Below are positions 63,149 through 64,000 of a stretch of 64,000 bases of DNA, piece by piece. The DNA lies in NCBI RefSeq assembly GCF_026000375.1, contig NZ_AP026708.1, forward strand, positions 64,501 through 128,500. Direction: 5' to 3'. This stretch comes from Pseudodesulfovibrio portus (lineage in GTDB: Bacteria; Desulfobacterota; Desulfovibrionia; Desulfovibrionales; Desulfovibrionaceae). Positions within the stretch are counted from its first letter, which is position 1. Each line of letters opens with the position of its first letter. Made by a program: the position numbers and the translations under genes. The notes under the pieces are model-generated. The model was not told the origin of the DNA. It made no database searches and was given only the letters and a program-made list of their open reading frames with translations.

Positions 63149-64000
63149 CTAGTCGATACGGAAATGGCAGCCTTTGGTTTCCTTGTTCCGCAGGGCGGCC
63201 AGGGTGACGATGTATGCCGCCTGGGAGCCGTGGAACAGGTCGATGAGGGCCTTGCTGAGTTCGGTTTCCTTATAGAAATCCTGCAGGTTCTTGGTCAGCT
63301 TGCGCATGTCCGAGAAGGCTCGCTGCAGCCGGCTGCTGGTGCGGGTGATGCCCACATAGTTCCACATGGTGTTGCGGATGTTGGCCCAGTCCTGAGCGAT
63401 GAGGGCGGGGTCCTCGTCCTGGTTGTGGCCGTAGCTGATCCAGTCCGGGATGGATTCGTTGAGCTTGCGGCTCAACGATGCGGAACGGTTCATGCGGGAG
63501 GCGATGTCCTGGCCGGCGCTGTGCCCCCAGAGCATGCCTTCAAGCAGTGAAGTCGAGGCCAGCCGGTTTGCGCCATGGACGCCGGTGCACGAACATTCTC
63601 CGGCGGCATACAGACGGTCGAGGTTGGTGCGGCCTCGGTTGTCCACCAGGACGCCGCCGCAGAAATAGTGGGCGGCGGGGACCACGGGCACGGGCTCGCA
63701 GGCCATGTCGATGCCCATTTTCCGGCATCGGTCGAAGATGGTGGGAAAACGGTGGCTGACGTCGTCCTTGACCTTGGACACGTCCAGGTAGACGCAGTCG
63801 TCGTCCGTGGCCAGCATTTCGTCCATGATGGCCCGGGTGACGATGTCGCGCGGGGCCAGGTCGGCCCTGGGATCGTACCGGGTCATGAAGGGGTCGCCGA
63901 ATCGGTTGATGAGGACGGCACCTTCGCCGCGTACCGCCTCGGAGACCAGGAAACGGCGCTCACCGCGTTTGGAGCCGCCGTAGAGGGTCGTGGGGTGGAA
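63149..64000 (-). CDS. nadB: L-aspartate oxidase NadB, C-terminal part (start outside window)
   Basis: The frame runs through the window edge; 283 codons are present. L-aspartate oxidase makes iminoaspartate for NAD synthesis; in an anaerobe fumarate is the usual electron acceptor. Diagnostic parts: FHPTTLYGG and RFLVSEAVRGEG near the edge, YDPRADLAPRD, 'GGVLVDNRGRTNLDRLYAAGECSC' and 'GVHGANRLASTSLLEGMLWG', and the helical C-terminal domain. The N-terminal FAD motif is missing because it lies beyond the edge. Confidence 0.95.
   Translation of the reverse strand, partial: FHPTTLYGGSKRGERRFLVSEAVRGEGAVLINRFGDPFMTRYDPRADLAPRDIVTRAIMDEMLATDDDCVYLDVSKVKDDVSHRFPTIFDRCRKMGIDMACEPVPVVPAAHYFCGGVLVDNRGRTNLDRLYAAGECSCTGVHGANRLASTSLLEGMLWGHSAGQDIASRMNRSASLSRKLNESIPDWISYGHNQDEDPALIAQDWANIRNTMWNYVGITRTSSRLQRAFSDMRKLTKNLQDFYKETELSKALIDLFHGSQAAYIVTLAALRNKETKGCHFRID

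Noticed and set aside
63088..63207. 39-codon plus-strand frame starting in the trkH-nadB gap
   Set aside because: Runs into the coding end of nadB in antisense and has only a weak ribosome site.

Overview
The window is GC-rich chromosomal backbone from a sulfate-reducing deltaproteobacterium of the Desulfovibrio / Pseudodesulfovibrio type. The clues are tandem small assimilatory-type sulfite reductases, an HcpR/FrdX-like redox locus, a ferredoxin:thioredoxin reductase catalytic chain, citramalate synthase (threonine-independent isoleucine start), LPP20-type secreted proteins and several small families typical of that group. I see no rRNA, tRNA, CRISPR array, prophage or insertion sequence. 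The assignment comes from gene content, not from a database search.

Layout. 1-3154: 3' end of miaA, a SixA-like phosphatase, two overlapping secreted-protein genes and tatA. 3366-10041: Cys/His-rich and conserved unknown proteins, a HAD phosphatase, then yggT-divIVA-DUF167-DUF465-ilvB-ilvN-ilvC. 10214-21627: a UPF0316 membrane protein, a chalcone-isomerase-like protein, alpha/beta hydrolase-trmO-thiL, a uvrD-type helicase with a phosphodiesterase and a DUF2156 protein, a MATE exporter, an ECF-type cobalt/nickel ATPase and T component, and an HD protein. 21727-31746: two oligopeptide ATPase genes, divergent trmFO, metY, FTR catalytic chain plus a glutaredoxin-like protein, a polar amino-acid ABC importer without ATPase, and yhaM-like/tmk. 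31888-43259: surE, gap, an EAL-HDOD protein, the minus-strand run pdxJ-acpS-nnr-CBS-tsaE-lysC-cimA, and ugd. 43329-55223: cheW, mfd, two parvulin/SurA chaperones, a RodZ-like protein, recO, glyQ, glyS, rpsT. 55302-64000: a CRP/FNR regulator divergent from a membrane Fe-S protein, ferredoxin, cupin and two siroheme reductases, then trkA-trkH and the 3' part of nadB.

How the genes work together. CimA, IlvB/N and IlvC supply most of a branched-chain amino acid pathway that starts from pyruvate; LysC and MetY serve the aspartate family. Mfd, UvrD and RecO repair DNA. Parvulins, RodZ and Ugd serve the envelope. TrkA/TrkH import potassium. The least ordinary part is the redox locus at 55302-59884, which looks like an HcpR-FrdX-cupin module in which tandem sulfite/nitrite-reductase-like proteins occupy the place where hybrid cluster protein would be expected. 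Other points worth a look are a probable AUU start for the DUF167 gene, a terminator-like hairpin covering the ribosome site of cbiQ, a 31-residue ORF inside the amino-acid transporter cluster, a KARI whose cofactor loop lacks the usual Ser/Thr, and an FTR subunit with CYC in place of CHC.
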